From Nonomuraea solani (GTDB lineage: Bacteria; Actinomycetota; Actinomycetes; Streptosporangiales; Streptosporangiaceae), in contig NZ_FNVT01000003.1 of NCBI RefSeq assembly GCF_900108335.1, positions 601,563 through 665,562 of the forward strand: DNA of 64,000 nucleotides. Direction: 5' to 3'. Position 1 is the stretch's first letter. The number at the start of each line of letters is the position of its first letter. Below, one piece after another: positions 62,012 through 64,000 of this stretch. Under the pieces are notes generated by a model, which saw nothing but the letters and a program-made list of their open reading frames with translations, did no database searches and was not told the origin of the DNA. Both the position numbers and the translations under genes were made by a program.

Positions 62012-63349
62012 TCATACCGTCCTCCAGGGGATGCTCGCGCTGAGCCGGTAGCCGCCGCCGGCGACCGGAGCGGCGTCCAGGGTTCCGTCGTAGAGGGCCA
62101 GCCGCTCGCGCAGCCCGATCAGCCCCCGGCCGTTGCCGGTGCGCGCCTGGTCCGTCCGGGCGCCACCCGTGTCGGTCACCTCGATCTCCAGCCGGTCGCC
62201 GTCGTGGCCGATCGTCACGGTCGCCGTCGCGCCCGCCGCGTGCTTGATCGTGTTGGTCAGGGCCTCCTGCACCACGCGGTAGGCCGCCAGGTCGACCCCG
62301 GGCGGGAGAGGGCCGGGCAGCGGCGAGACCTCGACGTCCACGGACACCCCGGCGGCGCGTACGCGTTCGACGAGGTCGCCCAGCCGGTCGAGCCCGGGCT
62401 GGGGCTCCAGACCGTCGCGGCGGCCGTCGTCGTGCCCGGCGAGCAGCCCCATGACGTTGCGCAGCTCGGCCATCGCGGCCCGGCCGCTGGCCTCGATCGC
62501 GACCAGGGCCTCCTTGGACTGCTCCGGGTGCGCGTCCATCACCTTGCGGGCGGCGCCGGCCTGGATCACCATCACGCTGACATTGTGGGTCACCACGTCG
62601 TGGAGTTCGCCCGCGATCCGGGACCGCTCGGCCTGGACCGCCTCGCGCATCGCCTCCTCCTGGGTCCGCCGCAGCTCGGCGATGCGGTCGCTGCTGTGCT
62701 GCCAGAACCGTACGAAGCTCGCCAGGGCCCCGGCGCTCAGCAGGACCACGTACGGGCCCAGCCAGCTCGGCAGGCTGGGGACGATGTCCTGCTCGACCGC
62801 GCCCGCGAGCAGGGCCGCGAGCAGGAGGGAGGCCACGGCGGGCACCCGGTTGCGGCTGTGCGTGACGGCGCCGTAGGCGGCGATCGCGACCGACAGCACG
62901 GTGATCCACGTCTCGCCCACCTCCATGGCCAGCGTCGCGGTCAGCACCGCCCAGAAGGCGCCGAGGGGGTACCGGCGCCGCAGCGCCAGCGGCAACGTGG
63001 TGAGCGCCACCAGGAGCAGCGGCACGCCGCCGGTGTCCGAAGCGGCCGGGACGGGCACGGCGGGCGCGTCCGGGAGCGACGGCAGGTCGGGCAGGGGCGG
63101 GAGCGACGGCACGCCCGGGAGCCGCAAGAACTCGGACACCGGGTGCGGCTGGCGCGCGGGCTCGTCCAGGCTCGCCGCCGCGAAGAGCGCGACGACGCTC
63201 AGGACGATCGCGAGCAGCGCGTCGACGGCGAGCGCGCGGCGGGACGGCCGGGCGGTACGCGCTTCCGGCCGCAACAGGTCGATCGCGTGCCGCCACCATT
63301 CGTCCACTGCCACCAGCACATTGTCCCGTCCGCCCGATTCGTCGCGCAT
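62012..63349 (-). CDS. NarL-type sensor histidine kinase
   Basis: A ~445-aa membrane kinase. About five N-terminal helices occur (LAVDALLAIVLSVVALFAAA; LLVALTTLPLALRRRYPLGA; others to ~190). The HisKA_3 helix carries the phosphorylated His in IAGELHDVVTHNVSV (~235), and the HATPase domain has VVQEALTNTIKHAAGATATV and GRGLIGLRERLALYDGT. An extracytoplasmic proline-rich loop (LPPLPDLPSLPDAP) may sense the signal. The start is uncertain: ATG 63349, or GTG codons at 63319-63307. Confidence 0.9.
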   Translation of the reverse strand: MRDESGGRDNVLVAVDEWWRHAIDLLRPEARTARPSRRALAVDALLAIVLSVVALFAAASLDEPARQPHPVSEFLRLPGVPSLPPLPDLPSLPDAPAVPVPAASDTGGVPLLLVALTTLPLALRRRYPLGAFWAVLTATLAMEVGETWITVLSVAIAAYGAVTHSRNRVPAVASLLLAALLAGAVEQDIVPSLPSWLGPYVVLLSAGALASFVRFWQHSSDRIAELRRTQEEAMREAVQAERSRIAGELHDVVTHNVSVMVIQAGAARKVMDAHPEQSKEALVAIEASGRAAMAELRNVMGLLAGHDDGRRDGLEPQPGLDRLGDLVERVRAAGVSVDVEVSPLPGPLPPGVDLAAYRVVQEALTNTIKHAAGATATVTIGHDGDRLEIEVTDTGGARTDQARTGNGRGLIGLRERLALYDGTLDAAPVAGGGYRLSASIPWRTV

Positions 63350-63538
63350 CGTGCTGAATGACCAGGGCGTTGCCCGCCGGGAGTACATCGCAAGGATGAC
63401 ACCGCGATCGGTCGTCCCCGGGAAGGACACGATGTCGGCGCGACGGCCGACGCGCGCCGCGACCGGCCGGACCTAGCCTCGTTCCCGCCATCGGGCCTCC
63501 CGTCGAGGCGGCCGTCCGACCGGAAGAAACGGATACTC

Positions 63539-64000
63539 ATGCGTCGTATGACAGAACGAGCCGCCAGGCCCCGACGTGGCGGCCTCGTGGTCGTCGCCGG
63601 GCTGATCGCGTTCGCGGGGAGCGTTTCGCCCGCGAACGCCGACACTTCGACCCGGCTGCCCGCGCCGACCGGTTCCCTCCCCGTCGGCATCGCGTCCCTG
63701 TATCTGAAGGACACCTCCCGCCCCGACCCCTGGGTGCCCAGCGTGAAGGCCAGGGAGCTGATGGTCTCCGTGTGGTATCCGGCCACGGCGAAAGGCCGTC
63801 AGCGATCCCCGTACATGACGCCGAAGGAGTCGGAGCTCCTTCTCAAGGAGTCGGAGATCACCAGTCTGCCGGCCGACGTGTTCAGCAAGACGCGCACCAA
63901 CGCCTTCACCGACGTGAAACCGGCCGGGCGCAAGAAGAGCCTGCCCCTGGTGGTGCTCTCCCCCGGTTTCAAGAAACCCCGCAGCACGCTGACCGCCCTG
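63539..64000 (+). CDS. Secreted alpha/beta-hydrolase, PAF-AH-like (partial)
   Basis: The first 154 codons are in the window and the gene runs past its end. A signal peptide (LVVVAGLIAFAGSVSPANA) is followed by the start of a lipase/PAF-acetylhydrolase-type hydrolase (RELMVSVWYPATAKGRQRSP, then SLPLVVLSPGFKKPRSTLTA, the oxyanion-hole region). The catalytic serine lies beyond the window. It is divergent from the kinase gene. ATG 63539 or 63548. Confidence 0.8.
   Translation, partial: MRRMTERAARPRRGGLVVVAGLIAFAGSVSPANADTSTRLPAPTGSLPVGIASLYLKDTSRPDPWVPSVKARELMVSVWYPATAKGRQRSPYMTPKESELLLKESEITSLPADVFSKTRTNAFTDVKPAGRKKSLPLVVLSPGFKKPRSTLTAL

Overview
This is high-GC DNA with GTG/TTG starts, overlapping stop/start codons and mostly actinobacterial gene families: TetR, LuxR and MFS paralogues, a fused UreA-UreB, HtaA, a class E sortase, DivIVA and CGNR proteins. 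It fits a filamentous actinomycete, possibly a Streptosporangiaceae-type genome. The lineage is inferred; no rRNA or tRNA was seen.

1-16 kb is accessory metabolism and regulation. It holds efflux pumps next to LysR or TetR regulators, two flavin oxidoreductases (a third lies at 28 kb), an MpaB-type oxygenase with an aldehyde dehydrogenase, and a peroxidase group (an unrecognised 196-aa protein, a DyP peroxidase and a catalase-fold protein). Gene debris includes a TnpB zinc ribbon, an IS3-like transposase tail and a hydrolase fragment.

16-33 kb holds a GAP-family membrane protein, a urease operon (ureAB-ureC-ureF-ureG-ureD, no ureE), a WGR/beta-propeller protein, a DHA2 efflux pump with TetR and two operator-like dyads, a TIM-barrel hydrolase-like protein, a second FAD monooxygenase, a NarL regulator behind a truncated kinase, and a small block with a decayed MFS gene.

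33-42 kb holds a large LuxR/AAA regulator, a small protein, a 1165-aa protein of unknown function with a clear internal duplication and a hydrophobic helical C-terminal half, a P-loop kinase and an epimerase-like protein.

42-53.6 kb is the most notable region: a divergent locus around a DtxR/IdeR-type iron box at 47155-47173. To the right are a secreted small protein, a heme ABC transporter (HmuTUV), a class E sortase, a tiny membrane protein and a chimera of HtaA, propeller, Ig-like and WxL-like domains. To the left are a LAKTG-anchored paralogue, a second paralogue ending in the same WxL-like domain, a DUF916-like WxL-binding candidate, another membrane protein and a PucR-type regulator. 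I read it as an iron-regulated heme-capture system built on the cell wall, combining sortase and WxL-type attachment.

53.6-64 kb holds a PCMT-like methyltransferase, an ECF sigma factor with a coupled membrane protein, a truncated hemoglobin-flavohemoprotein-DivIVA-membrane protein operon, an ankyrin protein, a NarL two-component pair and the start of a secreted hydrolase cut by the window end.
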